Assembly: GCF_009498035.1 (NCBI RefSeq)
Contig: NZ_CP034550.1
Span: 9,982,001 to 10,046,000 of the forward strand
Direction of reading: 5' to 3'
Source of the DNA: Saccharothrix syringae
Lineage (GTDB): Bacteria; Actinomycetota; Actinomycetes; Mycobacteriales; Pseudonocardiaceae
Length of the DNA stretch: 64,000 bases
A model generated the notes under the pieces. That model made no database searches and was not told the origin of the DNA. It saw only the letters and a program-made list of their open reading frames with translations. The stretch's first letter is position 1. Each line of letters starts with the position of its first letter. The position numbers and the translations under genes are program-made. Below, piece by piece: positions 49,867 to 63,058 of the stretch.

Positions 49867-51239
49867 GCGGACACCGTTCCCATCAGCTCCTCCACCGACT
49901 CCTCCACCATCGCCGCGAGCACGTCCACGTCGGACATGGCGTCGCGGTCGGCGTTCAAGCCGAAGTACACCCCGCCGTCGTACGACGTCACCCCGATCGA
50001 CAGCGCCTGGTTCTTCGCCAGCGGCACGACCGGGAACATCTCGATCATCCTCGCCCCCGCCGCGTACAGCGGCACCTGGGGACCGGGGACGTTGGTCACC
50101 ACCACGTTGAACAGCCGCCGCGAGAACGACGACGCCGCCCGCGCGCCCAGCGCGTGCAGCGTCGGCGGCGCGAAACCGGAGAACCGCACCAGCGTCTGCG
50201 CCGCCACCGACTGCCCGGACTCCTGGTGGGCGCGCATCGCGTGCGACACGTGGTGCAGCCGCACCACCGGGTTCGGCTCGCCCACCGGCAGGTCCACGAA
50301 GTACGCGGCCACCTGCGCCTCGTCGTCGCGCACCGACATCGGCGCCATCGCCCGCATCGTCGTCCCGGCCGTCACGACCTCGCCGCGCGAGAGCAGCCAC
50401 GTCCGCAGCGCGCCCGACAGCACGGCCAGCACGCCGTCGTTGACGGTGCCGCCGTGCGCGCGGCGGATCGCGCGGAACTCGTCCAGCCGCGCCCGCGCCA
50501 CCGCGAACCGCCGCTGCGGCGAGATGCGCACGTTCAGGGGGCTGCCGGGCGCGGGCGTCGCCGCCGTGCGCACCGCCGAGGCCAGGCCGCCGAACACCCC
50601 GGCCACCTTGCGCACCGCGGCCACCGTGTCCATGGTCGCCGACCGGACGTTCTCCACCAGCTCACCGGGCCGCTGCACGGCCTCGGCCACCGCGTCCGCC
50701 ACCAGCTGCACCCCGCTCGGCGCGGGCGAGGGCATCCACAGCGACTCCACCGGCGGGCGGGGCGTGGCGGACACGTCCAGGATGACCTGGCCGATCTCCG
50801 GCGCGCCCAGGCCGTTGACCACGGCCTGGTGGGTCTTGGTGACCACCGCGGTCCGGTTCCGGGCCAGGCCCTCGACCAGGTAGACCTCCCACAGCGGCCG
50901 CGCGTGGTCCAGCGGGCGCGACATCAGCCGCGCGACCAGGTCGTGCAGCTGCCGGTCGCTGCCCGGCTTCGGCAGCGCGGACCGCCGCACGTGGTAGGTG
51001 ACGTCGAAGTCCTGGTCGTCCACCCACACCGGCCGCGCCAGCCGCCCCGGCACGGGCACGACCTTCTGCCGGTAGCGCGGGACGAACGAGAGCCGCTCCT
51101 CGATCAGGCCGACCAGCCGGTCGTAGTCGAAGCCCGTGCGCGGCCTGCGGAACACCGCCACCCCGCCCACGTGCATCGGCGTCGTGGAGTCCTCCAGGTA
51201 CAGGAACGAGGCGTCCAGCGCGGACAGGCGGTCTGGCAT
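49863..51239 (-). CDS. WS/DGAT-family acyltransferase with altered active-site motif
   Basis: 458 residues. Wax ester synthase/diacylglycerol acyltransferase fold (LSALDASFLYLEDSTTPMHV, VPRYRQKVVPVPGRLARPVW, PLWEVYLVEGLARNRTAVVT, NVVVTNVPGPQVPLY). The catalytic motif HHxxxDG should follow TKT but reads THQAVVNG: the catalytic histidine is glutamine and the aspartate is asparagine. The codons are unambiguous (CAC CAG GCC GTG GTC AAC GGC). Activity in triacylglycerol or wax synthesis is therefore doubtful. In M. tuberculosis tgs3 occupies the matching position. Confidence 0.88.
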   Translation of the reverse strand: MPDRLSALDASFLYLEDSTTPMHVGGVAVFRRPRTGFDYDRLVGLIEERLSFVPRYRQKVVPVPGRLARPVWVDDQDFDVTYHVRRSALPKPGSDRQLHDLVARLMSRPLDHARPLWEVYLVEGLARNRTAVVTKTHQAVVNGLGAPEIGQVILDVSATPRPPVESLWMPSPAPSGVQLVADAVAEAVQRPGELVENVRSATMDTVAAVRKVAGVFGGLASAVRTAATPAPGSPLNVRISPQRRFAVARARLDEFRAIRRAHGGTVNDGVLAVLSGALRTWLLSRGEVVTAGTTMRAMAPMSVRDDEAQVAAYFVDLPVGEPNPVVRLHHVSHAMRAHQESGQSVAAQTLVRFSGFAPPTLHALGARAASSFSRRLFNVVVTNVPGPQVPLYAAGARMIEMFPVVPLAKNQALSIGVTSYDGGVYFGLNADRDAMSDVDVLAAMVEESVEELMGTVSA

Positions 51240-51284
51240 GTCGACCAGGCTAGTCGCTGCCGGGTGGTGCGGTCGGGCCCGTGA

Positions 51285-51941
51285 TCAGCCGGTGCAGTCG
51301 GCCACCAGCCGGCGCACGGCGCTGACCTCGGCCTCGTCGCGCTGGTGCCGGGCCAGCCGGATCGCCGCGGCGGCGGGCATGGCCTGGCGCACGTCGCCGT
51401 CGACACCCGACAGGAAGCCCCGCAGCAGCCGGGAGCGGGCGAGCCGCTTGAACGGCCGCAGCGGCGCCACCGCCATCGCCAGCCAGCTCATCGCCACGTC
51501 CACGCGCCGGTCGCCCCGGCGGGCGCCCGCCCAGTCGACCACCACCGGGCCCTCGGGCCCGAGCACGACGTTGCCGGGGTGCAGGTCGAGGTGCAGCAGG
51601 CCGCCCTCGCCGTCCAGGAAACCCGGCGCAGGCACGGCGTCGAGCCTGCGGTGCAACTCGGCCAGCTCCCGCCCCAGCGCGCCGGCCCGCCACGGCCTGG
51701 CGTCGACCTCCTGGGACATGCGCGGCCCGGGCACGTACTCCATGACCAGGTCGGTCTCCGAGACGTCGGCGACCCTGGGCACCGGGACGCCCTGCCGGCG
51801 CAGGTAGCGCATCAGCTCGGCCTCGGGCCCGGCGGCGCGGCCCGCGCGGTTGCGCTTGACCAGCAGGCCGTCGGGACGCAGGTAGACGTCCGCCTCCCGG
51901 CCCGCGGCCAGCAGGCGGTGCGCCTCGTCGCGCGGTGCCAT
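51285..51941 (-). CDS. Aminoglycoside-phosphotransferase-like/RIO-type kinase
   Basis: 218 residues. The kinase nucleotide-lysine strand is LLVKRNRAG; ELMRYLRRQGVPVPRVADV is the APH helix; LHLDLHPGNVVLGPEGPVVV contains the catalytic aspartate and asparagine; VDWAG replaces DFG. Substrate unknown; small-molecule or protein kinase both possible. ATG 51941. Divergent from the rRNA methyltransferase, with a gap of 63 bp at the chosen starts. Confidence 0.85.
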   Translation of the reverse strand: MAPRDEAHRLLAAGREADVYLRPDGLLVKRNRAGRAAGPEAELMRYLRRQGVPVPRVADVSETDLVMEYVPGPRMSQEVDARPWRAGALGRELAELHRRLDAVPAPGFLDGEGGLLHLDLHPGNVVLGPEGPVVVDWAGARRGDRRVDVAMSWLAMAVAPLRPFKRLARSRLLRGFLSGVDGDVRQAMPAAAAIRLARHQRDEAEVSAVRRLVADCTG

Positions 51942-52004
51942 GTGACGATCATCATGGTTGACAGCGGAGAAACAAGCCCCAAACGGGTGGAGGACACTGC
52001 TCCC

Positions 52005-52751
52005 GTGGATGTTTCGCCCAAGGACAAGTTCGTCACCGTCTACGGCCGCAAGCCCGTGCTCGAAGCGCTGGACGACCCGCGGCTGGAGGTGGACAAGGTG
52101 GTGCTGGCCGACACCGCGCGCGGACCGGCGGCCCGGGAGATCCTGGACGCGGCCGGCCGGCGGGGCGTGCGGGTGCAGCGGGCGACCGCGCAGCGGGTGA
52201 AGGTGCTGGCCGGCAACGGGCGGCACGACCAGGGCGTGCTGGCCGACGTCGTCGCGCCCCGGATGCGGCCACTGGACGTGGCGCTGCGCTCGCACCCCCG
52301 GCACGTGCTGGTGCTGGACGGCATCACCACGCCCGCCAACGTAGGCATGATCCTGCGCACCGCGACCGCCGCGGGCATCGAGGGGATCGTGGTGCCGCGC
52401 CGGGGCGTCGCCTCGATCGACCCGCTGGTGGTGAAGGCGTCGGCGGGCGTGGCGTTCCGCGCCCCGGTCCTCAAGTGCGCGACGGCGGCCGAGGCGGTCG
52501 AGGCGCTGCGGGCGGCCGGCTACCCGGTGTACGCGCTGGACGCCGGCGCGCGGAGCACGGTGTACGACGCGGAGCTGCCCGGGCGGGCGGCGTTCGTGCT
52601 GGGCAGCGAGACGGCCGGGGTGTCGGACGACGTGCGGCCCCACGTGACCGGCTGGCTGTCCATCCCCATGGCCGCGGGCGTCGAGTCGCTGAACGTGGCC
52701 AGCGCGGCGGCGGTGCTGTGCTTCGAGGTGGCCAGGCGGTCAGCCCAGTAG
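52005..52751 (+). CDS. TrmH/SpoU-family RNA 2'-O-methyltransferase
   Basis: 248 residues. The N-terminal substrate domain begins FVTVYGRKPVLEALDD. The SPOUT knot signatures are VLVLDGITTPANVGMILRTA, EGIVVPRRGVASIDPLVVKA, FVLGSETAGVSDDV and IPMAAGVESLNVASAAAVL. These match RlmB/TrmH-like ribosomal RNA ribose methylases. I use GTG 52005 (VDVSPKDKFVTVYG), with GGAGG 11 nt upstream; ATG 51954, in frame, would leave only 12 bp to the divergent gene. Confidence 0.9.
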   Translation: MDVSPKDKFVTVYGRKPVLEALDDPRLEVDKVVLADTARGPAAREILDAAGRRGVRVQRATAQRVKVLAGNGRHDQGVLADVVAPRMRPLDVALRSHPRHVLVLDGITTPANVGMILRTATAAGIEGIVVPRRGVASIDPLVVKASAGVAFRAPVLKCATAAEAVEALRAAGYPVYALDAGARSTVYDAELPGRAAFVLGSETAGVSDDVRPHVTGWLSIPMAAGVESLNVASAAAVLCFEVARRSAQ

Positions 52752-53150
52752 GACGTCCAGCTCGCCGAGGGTGGCGTCGACGGACCGGTGGTGGACCCCG
52801 ACCATCCCGGCCGCGACGGCACCGCGGACGTTCACCGCGAGGTCGTCGACGAAAACACACTCGTTCGTGGGAAGCCGAAGAAGCTCGGCGACGAGCAGGT
52901 AGACCCGGCGGTCGGGCTTGGCGACCCCGACCTCACCGGACGTGACGACGACGTCGAACACCGGCGCCCAGGCCGAGGGCGGCCGCCACAGGCCGTCCGC
53001 GTTGGACAGGATGGCCGGCCGGACCCCCTTGCCCCGGAACCGGCGGGCAGCGGCGACCAGCGGCGGTTCGACGGCGGCGTGGTCATCACCCAGATCGGTG
53101 AGCACGCCGCCGTAGTCGAGCACGAGTCCGCGCACCCGCGTTGCCTCCAT
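52740..53150 (-). CDS. HAD-like hydrolase
   Basis: 136 residues. Motif I LVLDYGGVLTDLGDD (second aspartate replaced by glycine-glycine-valine), motif II PAILSNADGL, motif III VAKPDRRVYLLVAEL, motif IV CVFVDDLAVNVRGAVAAGM. There is almost no cap domain, so the protein is shorter than most. Substrate unknown. ATG 53150; the 3' end overlaps the TrmH-type gene by 12 bp. Confidence 0.85.
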   Translation of the reverse strand: MEATRVRGLVLDYGGVLTDLGDDHAAVEPPLVAAARRFRGKGVRPAILSNADGLWRPPSAWAPVFDVVVTSGEVGVAKPDRRVYLLVAELLRLPTNECVFVDDLAVNVRGAVAAGMVGVHHRSVDATLGELDVLLG

Positions 53151-53195
53151 CAGGTGATCAAGGTACGTACGGCGGCCGCTCGCACTCGGTTCAGC

Positions 53196-53609
53196 ATGCC
53201 ACCTCAACTGCGCACGCTGCCCCCGTCGTGGGCTCCCGGGACCGCCACCACTGCCCAGGGCCCCTCCCCCAGCTCACCCACCGCCCCGGGTTCACCCGTT
53301 CCGGCGCCACGACCTCCCACGGCACCGGATGCCCGCCACTTCCTCATCCCAGCCCTGGAAACCCTGTGCGGCCGACGCCCCGCGAGCCAGTTGGCCAAGA
53401 CCTTCGCCCCACCAGCCGTCACCGCGCTGTCGCAAGCGGTGACGAGGAACCGAACCCGCCTGGGCCGCTACCGGTTGTGCCAGGTCTCCTCGGACGCGGC
53501 GGAGCTGGCGGGCACCCTGCACATGCCGACCCGAACCCGAGCCTTCGCAGCCAGGGTCGAACGCCACGGCGACCGCTGGCAGTGCACCGAATTCCACCTG
53601 CTCCCCTGA
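53196..53609 (+). CDS. Rv3235-family small protein (DUF6459)
   Basis: 137 residues. A proline/threonine/serine-rich N-terminus (about 1-45) precedes a small alpha/beta domain: FLIPALETLCGRRPASQLAK, VTRNRTRLGRYRLCQVSSDA, ERHGDRWQCTEFHLLP. This C-terminal motif is the signature of the Rv3235 family, always close to secA1 in mycobacteria and relatives. Its role in secretion is unproven. ATG 53196. Confidence 0.85.
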   Translation: MPPQLRTLPPSWAPGTATTAQGPSPSSPTAPGSPVPAPRPPTAPDARHFLIPALETLCGRRPASQLAKTFAPPAVTALSQAVTRNRTRLGRYRLCQVSSDAAELAGTLHMPTRTRAFAARVERHGDRWQCTEFHLLP

Positions 53610-53844
53610 CCCCCGCCGCACTCCCTCCCCGCTCCCCACCGACCTCCCCTAACACGACCGGGTGATCATCAGCCCAAACATGTACGAAAACGCCGTTACG
53701 GCCATCGGTTGATGAAATCGAGGCCCGGCAACCACCCCTCCACGACCACAACGGACCCACCCACGAGGCCATGCCACGAGGCCATGCCACCACCCCGGAC
53801 CCCGGCCACAGCCACGAACCACCAGTGACCCGCCACCCGACGCG

Positions 53845-53963
53845 CACCACCCAGCGCACACCACCCAGCGCACACCACCCAGCGCACACCACGCCTGACA
53901 GCCGACCGCAGCCACCCGCCGACCGCAGCCACCCGCCAGCCACCGCCAGCCACCGCCAGCCAC
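53845..53963. repeat. Cluster of short tandem repeats near secA
   Basis: Three copies of CACCACCCAGCGCA (14 bp) at 53845-53886, two copies of GACCGCAGCCACCCGCC (17 bp) at 53904-53937, and three copies of CGCCAGCCAC (10 bp) at 53934-53963. They are not separated by unique spacers, so this is not a CRISPR array. Confidence 0.85.
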
Positions 53964-54050
53964 CCGCCGCGAGCCGCCAGCTGTCCGCCGCACCCCGGCG
54001 CGATGCCGCCCACTCAGGCGCACTGAAGTGCGGAAACGTGGAAGCGCAAA

Positions 54051-54098
54051 CACGCGGAGGCGGGGCCCCGACCTCGGTCGAGACCCCGCCTCCGCGTG
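54051..54098 (-). terminator. Terminator of secA
   Basis: A 15-bp perfect stem CACGCGGAGGCGGGG (54051-54065) and CCCCGCCTCCGCGTG (54084-54098) with an 18-nt loop. On the minus strand it is followed by TTTGCGCTTCC. It lies about 40 bp after the secA stop. Confidence 0.8.
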
Positions 54099-54140
54099 CG
54101 TGTTCGCGGTCGCGCGCGCCCGAGGGCTCGCGCGTGCGCG

Positions 54141-57026
<2,886 letters not shown>

Positions 57027-57559
57027 CCGGGTCGACCTCATTACCTCATCGCGACGCGCCCGGGGGTGGGCGCCTTCCAGCGGCTCGTCACGGGGGCATG
57101 GCGAGCCTTCACCAACTGCCATCGTAGGCAAGTCGTGAAGGTGTGTGCACAGACACAGGTAGGAAGGGGTGCGAAACGCCCCGTGACGGGCGACGGGTTG
57201 GGACTCGCTTTACCTGCGGCGGAGTGTTGGCAGGGGGGCGTCGAGGGGTGTCCGAGTGGGCGACACGCGGCGCCGGAGCGGAGGACACGCGGTGTCCGAG
57301 CGGAGGACACGCGGGGCCTGAACGTCGAACTCGCCGGGTCTGGAGGTTCGACACGCCGGGTCTGGGGGTTCGACTCGCGCGGGTTGAGGGGTGGCTCGCG
57401 GGAGGCGGCGGGCGCGGGTGGGTGGCGGCGTGTGGGGGGTGGGCGCTCGTGGGAGGAGGCAGGGGGAGCGCGGGTGAGGGTGGGTAGGCGTGGGACCCCC
57501 GGCGTGCTAGGGACGCCGGGGGTTGAGTGGTCTGGGTGGGGGGACCGTGGTCAGGTGGG
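57027..57559. other. Intergenic region upstream of secA and downstream of hpf
   Basis: About 530 bp without a supportable gene. It must hold the secA promoter near its left end; the right half carries a degenerate tandem repeat (57248-57385). Confidence 0.5.
57248..57385. repeat. Degenerate 22-24-bp tandem repeats upstream of secA
   Basis: About six units. The first three share the core GGAGGACACGCGG or GGGCGACACGCGG (near 57258-57315); the next three share GTTCGACACGCCGGG-like cores (near 57325-57385, for example TCGAACTCGCCGGGT and TTCGACTCGCGCGGGT). Similar intergenic repeats are scattered in Pseudonocardiales genomes (from memory). Confidence 0.7.
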
Positions 57560-58237
57560 TCAGGCCAGCCTGATCACGCCGTAGTCGAACCCTTTCCGGC
57601 GGTAGACGACGCTCGGACGTCCGCAGTCCGCGTCGGAGAACAGGTAGAAGTCGTGGCCGACGAGCTCCATCTCGTAGAGCGCCTGGTCCACGGTCATGGG
57701 TTTGGCCGGGTGCTCCTTCTCCCGCACCACCCGGCCTGGGAGGTTGTCGTCGACGTCGTCCCAGCGCTGCGCGGGCACTTCCGCCATGCCCTCGTGGTCG
57801 GGTTCCGACTCGGTCTCCAGCACCGCGGTGCGCCCGCGCCACGCGCTCTGCGCTTCGCCGTCGATGCCCGGTGGTGTGGTGGCCGTCAGACCACCGGTCG
57901 CCTCGGCGACCGACGTCGGGCCACGTCGTCCGTGGTGCACGCGCCTGCGGTCGTGCGACCGGCGCAACCTGCTTTCGAGCTTGGTGACCGCGGCGTCCAG
58001 CGCGGCGTAGAAATCACCTGCGCAGGCTTCGGAGCGGACCACCGGACCACGTCCCTTGCCGGTGATCTCCACGCGTTGGCAGTTCTTCGACTGCCTGCGG
58101 TTCGGCTCGTGGAAGAGCTCCACGTCGAAGCGGATGACCTTGCGGTCGTAACGCTCAAGCCGGGCCAGCTTTTCGGCGACGTGAACCCGGTAGTGATCGG
58201 GCACCTCGACGTTGCGGCCCTTAACGACGATGTCCAT
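57560..58237 (-). CDS. hpf: Long-form ribosome hibernation-promoting factor HPF
   Basis: 225 residues. The N-terminal domain (MDIVVKGRNVEVPDHYRVHV, FHEPNRRQSKNCQRVEITGK, AGDFYAALDAAVTKLESRLR) binds the 30S decoding centre. A flexible linker leads to the C-terminal dimerisation domain (KPMTVDQALYEMELVGHDFY, SVVYRRKGFDYGVIRLA), so it is the long form that makes 100S dimers. A GGGAGG ribosome site precedes ATG 58237. It lies immediately upstream of secA on the same strand, as in mycobacteria. Confidence 0.96.
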   Translation of the reverse strand: MDIVVKGRNVEVPDHYRVHVAEKLARLERYDRKVIRFDVELFHEPNRRQSKNCQRVEITGKGRGPVVRSEACAGDFYAALDAAVTKLESRLRRSHDRRRVHHGRRGPTSVAEATGGLTATTPPGIDGEAQSAWRGRTAVLETESEPDHEGMAEVPAQRWDDVDDNLPGRVVREKEHPAKPMTVDQALYEMELVGHDFYLFSDADCGRPSVVYRRKGFDYGVIRLA

Positions 58238-58668
58238 ACACGACCTCCCTCGCTTAGGGGCGAGCTGTGGCTTTGGATCGTTCGGCACCGGATACGCGAT
58301 CGTCTTCGCGGACTTGTCGCTGAGGGTTGTCCCCCACCGACCCCACCGGCGCCAGGGTCATGGGCTGTTCGCCTCCTCCCCGCGTTCCGGGAACGCTGAT
58401 AGCGGTGGACGTTAGCCCGGTATTCGCCGCTGCGACAGCCCCCGAGGCGGGGGAACTCCAAGATTTTCTTGTCGTAACGCAGAGCGACGAAAAATCACGG
58501 TTCACCGCCTCCCAGGTGGGCACGCCCGGACACCGCACGGACGCCCGCTCACCCGAACGGTCCAGCCGGTCACGGACATCCACCGGCAGGGCCGCTACGT
58601 CGAACAGCCTCCGCATGGCCGTCATGTCAGGCCAACGGTCGAGCGCGCCGGGTGGTTCCCGGCTGAAA
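58238..58668. other. Intergenic region between comF and hpf
   Basis: About 430 bp. No supportable gene; a 123-codon minus-strand frame (58254-58625) lacks a family signature. It should carry the hpf promoter. Confidence 0.5.
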
Positions 58669-59475
58669 TCACTCGACCGGGTGGGTTCGTCGAGCGGTGG
58701 TCAGTGCGAGGACCCCGGATACCCGGAACCCACCCGATTTCAACACCGAAATGCAGGCGCGCGCCGTGGAACCCGTCGTCACCACGTCGTCCAGCAGGAC
58801 AACCGGTGTTCCCGGCGGTGGCAGTCCACCCGGAACGATCCGCACCCGACCGGCCAGATTCAGCCTTCGGGACCCCGCGTCCAACCCGATCGAATCGCGA
58901 ACGCCTTTCGCGAAAGCGAGGGCCGGCGCCACGGGAAAGCCGGACGCCCGTGCCATTCTCAGCACGTGGGAACCGCCTCGGGCGCGAGCCGCCGACGACC
59001 GGGAGGGGGCGGGGACCAGCCACGCGCCGATCGGGCCGTCGGCGACCGGAGGGACGAGGGGTGGGGGGACGAGGGGTGGGAGGCCGAGGAGTGGGGGGCC
59101 GACGGGTGGGGGCACGTCCGGTGAGGGGGCACCCGGCACCAGCGTGCGCGAGTGCGGGAGGAGGGAGTGGGGCGCGGGCGGGTCGGAGCCGGGCGGGTGG
59201 GGGCGGAGTGGGTGGAGGCCGGGCAGGCGTGGGAGGGCGGCGGCGATCAGGGCGCCGAACACGGCGGCCAGGTCGCGCCGCCCCCGCTCCTTGAACGCGA
59301 GCACCAGTTCGCGCGCCGCGCCGGCGTAGGGCGCCAGGGCGAACACCGGCGGCCCGGTACCGGTTCCCCGGACGCGCAGCGGCGGCCCGAACGCGGCCAG
59401 GCAGCGGGCGCACGCGCGCACGCCCCAGGTGCCGCAGCCGGAACAGCGGGGCGGGAACAGCAGGTTGATCACCAT
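58669..59475 (-). CDS. ComF-family phosphoribosyltransferase-like protein with proline-rich insertion
   Basis: 268 residues. An N-terminal zinc ribbon (PPRCSGC and ACARCLAAFG), then the PRTase fold: FKERGRRDLAAVFGALIAAA, WLVPAPSRSSAARARGGSHV and the PRPP loop VVLLDDVVTTGSTA. ComF proteins assist DNA uptake or repair. Residues about 84-147 form a proline-rich insertion (PPLVP-type pentapeptides coded by 15-bp repeats at 59051-59110) not seen in ordinary ComF. ATG 59475 (MVINLLFPPRC). In mycobacteria the gene lies in the same place between hpf and lpqB. Confidence 0.88.
   Translation of the reverse strand: MVINLLFPPRCSGCGTWGVRACARCLAAFGPPLRVRGTGTGPPVFALAPYAGAARELVLAFKERGRRDLAAVFGALIAAALPRLPGLHPLRPHPPGSDPPAPHSLLPHSRTLVPGAPSPDVPPPVGPPLLGLPPLVPPPLVPPVADGPIGAWLVPAPSRSSAARARGGSHVLRMARASGFPVAPALAFAKGVRDSIGLDAGSRRLNLAGRVRIVPGGLPPPGTPVVLLDDVVTTGSTARACISVLKSGGFRVSGVLALTTARRTHPVE
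59051..59110. repeat. Four 15-bp tandem repeats inside comF
   Basis: Units GGGACGAGGGGTGGG (59051-59065 and 59066-59080), AGGCCGAGGAGTGGG (59081-59095) and GGGCCGACGGGTGGG (59096-59110). In the minus-strand frame they encode the pentapeptides PPLVP, PPLVP, PLLGL, PPVGP. The multiple-of-three length keeps the frame open when copy number changes. Confidence 0.85.
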
Positions 59476-59560
59476 GACCCGAGCGTGCCGGCGACCACCG
59501 ACAGTCCCGGGCCCCCGGAGCACCCCGGCGGGATTCCCGATCGGGTGAAAAACCGCGGGC

Positions 59561-61287
59561 TCAGCCCGGGTAGAAGACCTGCGCCCCCGGCCCCACCGCC
59601 GTCGTCGACGAGCGCCACACGTCGCTGACGTCCCCGGCGGTCCACAGGCCGCTGCCGTCGACCGCCAGCACGTTGCGCCCGGGCGCCGCGGTCACCGAGG
59701 TCACCGGCGCGGTCAGGTTCGAGGTGTTGTACCGCTCGATCCCCAGCCCGTCGATGTTGACCTTGGCGATCGGCCACGTGGCCAGCGACGTGCTGACCAC
59801 GATCACGTCCTGCGCCAACCAGTCGAGCCCCAGCGCGTTCGCGCCCAGCAGCGACGGCTGGACGTTGCGCGGCGAGCGCAGCGTCACCGCGCCGTCCTGC
59901 CCGCGCACCACCGCCGCCACCAGCAGCCGCCCGCCGGCCACCGCCGCGACCCTCGACCCGTCGCGGGACAGGCGCAGCTCGGTGACGGTGCCGTGCGGCC
60001 CCAGCTCGGAGGCGTTGACCGTGCGGGCGCTCCACCCGTTGTCGGTGCGCACCACCCGCACCACGTTGGTCCCGTCGACGACGGTCCACACCTCGCCGCT
60101 GGGCTCCTCCGCCTGCCCGCTGTGCAGCCACGTCGGCCTGGTCATCGAGGCCGCGGTCAGGTCGATCTGGGCCAGCTCCTCGCCCACCCCGCCGACGCGC
60201 AGCCGCACCGAGCCCTCGCCGACGCGGTTGACCACGGCCAGCCGGTTGCCGTCCATCGACTGGGCGGCGGCCACCACCTGGTACTCCCCCGACCCGGCGG
60301 GTCCGGGCACCTCCGCGCCGTCGACGTGGCGGACCCGGCCGCCGGTCAGCAGCATGCCGGTCAGGCCGGCGTCCGGCGTGGTCAGGGACTCGCCGGTGGT
60401 CACGTCCGCGGACCGCCAGTCGCGCCGCTCGGCCAGGATCTGGTCGCCCTCCACCAGCACCCGGATGCGGCTGCTGCTCACGCCGGTCATCGACTTCACC
60501 ACCTGCGCCACGACCTGCTTGCGCGCGGCCGCGGTGATGTCGCCCATCTTGGTCAGGTCGACCTGCAGCGCGCCGTCGTCGGCCTCGACGGTGTCCTTGC
60601 GCTGCTCCGCGCCGTTGGGGATGGCCGTGGCCAGCGCGCCCCGCATGGCCACCGCGGGCCCCTTGAGCAGCAGTTGCATCACCCGGTGCGGGATGGACGT
60701 GGACGGCGCGATCACCACGTACCGGGGGTCGGGCACCAGCACGCTGAAGTCGGTGTTCCAGAAGTACAGCGTCACCCGCCGGTAGAACCGGTTGAACCCG
60801 CCCTGCGTCACGTAGATGCCCTCGGGCGGGCTGGAGATGCGCCACTCGCCCTTGCCGTCGCGCTCGACCCCGATGGCGGTGTCGACGGCGCCGACGCGCT
60901 CGATGAACGAGTTGTCCTCCGGCAGCAGCCGGCCGACCTGCTTGCCCTGGAGCAGCACGGTGCCGCGCTTGTCGTCGTCGACCGTGGGTCCCGCGGGCAC
61001 GGTGTTGAACGTGGAGTCGATGATCGTCGGCGTGCCCTTGGTGTTCCAGGTCTTCTTCGCGCCGTCGGTCAGGTACGCCTTGGCCGCGGCGTAGTCGCCG
61101 TCGGGGTCGGCCGCGGCGTTGACGAACTCGCGGACCAGGGTGAGCGGGTCGATGCCGGCGGCGGGCTCGGGCGCGGCCGCGCCGGTCGAGCTGCCCGCGG
61201 ACGGGTTGACCGGGATCGGCGAGGTGCTGGTCGGGATCGCGGCGCAGCCGGACGCGAGCAGCAGGACCAGGACCGCCGCGAGGAGCC

Positions 61288-61291
<4 letters not shown>
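59561..61291 (-). CDS. lpqB: Lipoprotein LpqB of the MtrAB-LpqB system
   Basis: 576 residues. Lipobox LLASGC (cysteine near residue 15). The N-terminal part contains two GerMN-like domains; the C-terminal half is a beta-propeller (VRLRVGGVGEELAQIDLTAA, TELRLSRDGSRVAAVAGGRL). It is anchored outside the membrane and modulates the MtrB sensor. The GTG start at 61291 overlaps the mtrB stop by 4 bp. Confidence 0.95.
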
Positions 61292-63048
<1,757 letters not shown>

Positions 63049-63058
63049 CTGCCGCCGA

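Larger units (their letters stand above)
53610..54140. other. Intergenic region before the secA end, with repeats and a terminator
   Basis: About 530 bp without a supportable gene. It carries tandem repeats at 53845-53963 and the secA terminator at 54051-54098. Confidence 0.6.

Noticed and set aside
53845-53963. CRISPR-like array
   Set aside because: The repeats are head-to-tail without spacers and no cas gene is nearby.
57340-57378. Two GGTTCGA words that resemble tRNA T-loops
   Set aside because: They belong to the tandem repeat; no acceptor, D or anticodon stem can be built around them.
58254-58625. Minus-strand frame of 123 codons between comF and hpf
   Set aside because: No family signature or ribosome site; it covers the expected hpf promoter.
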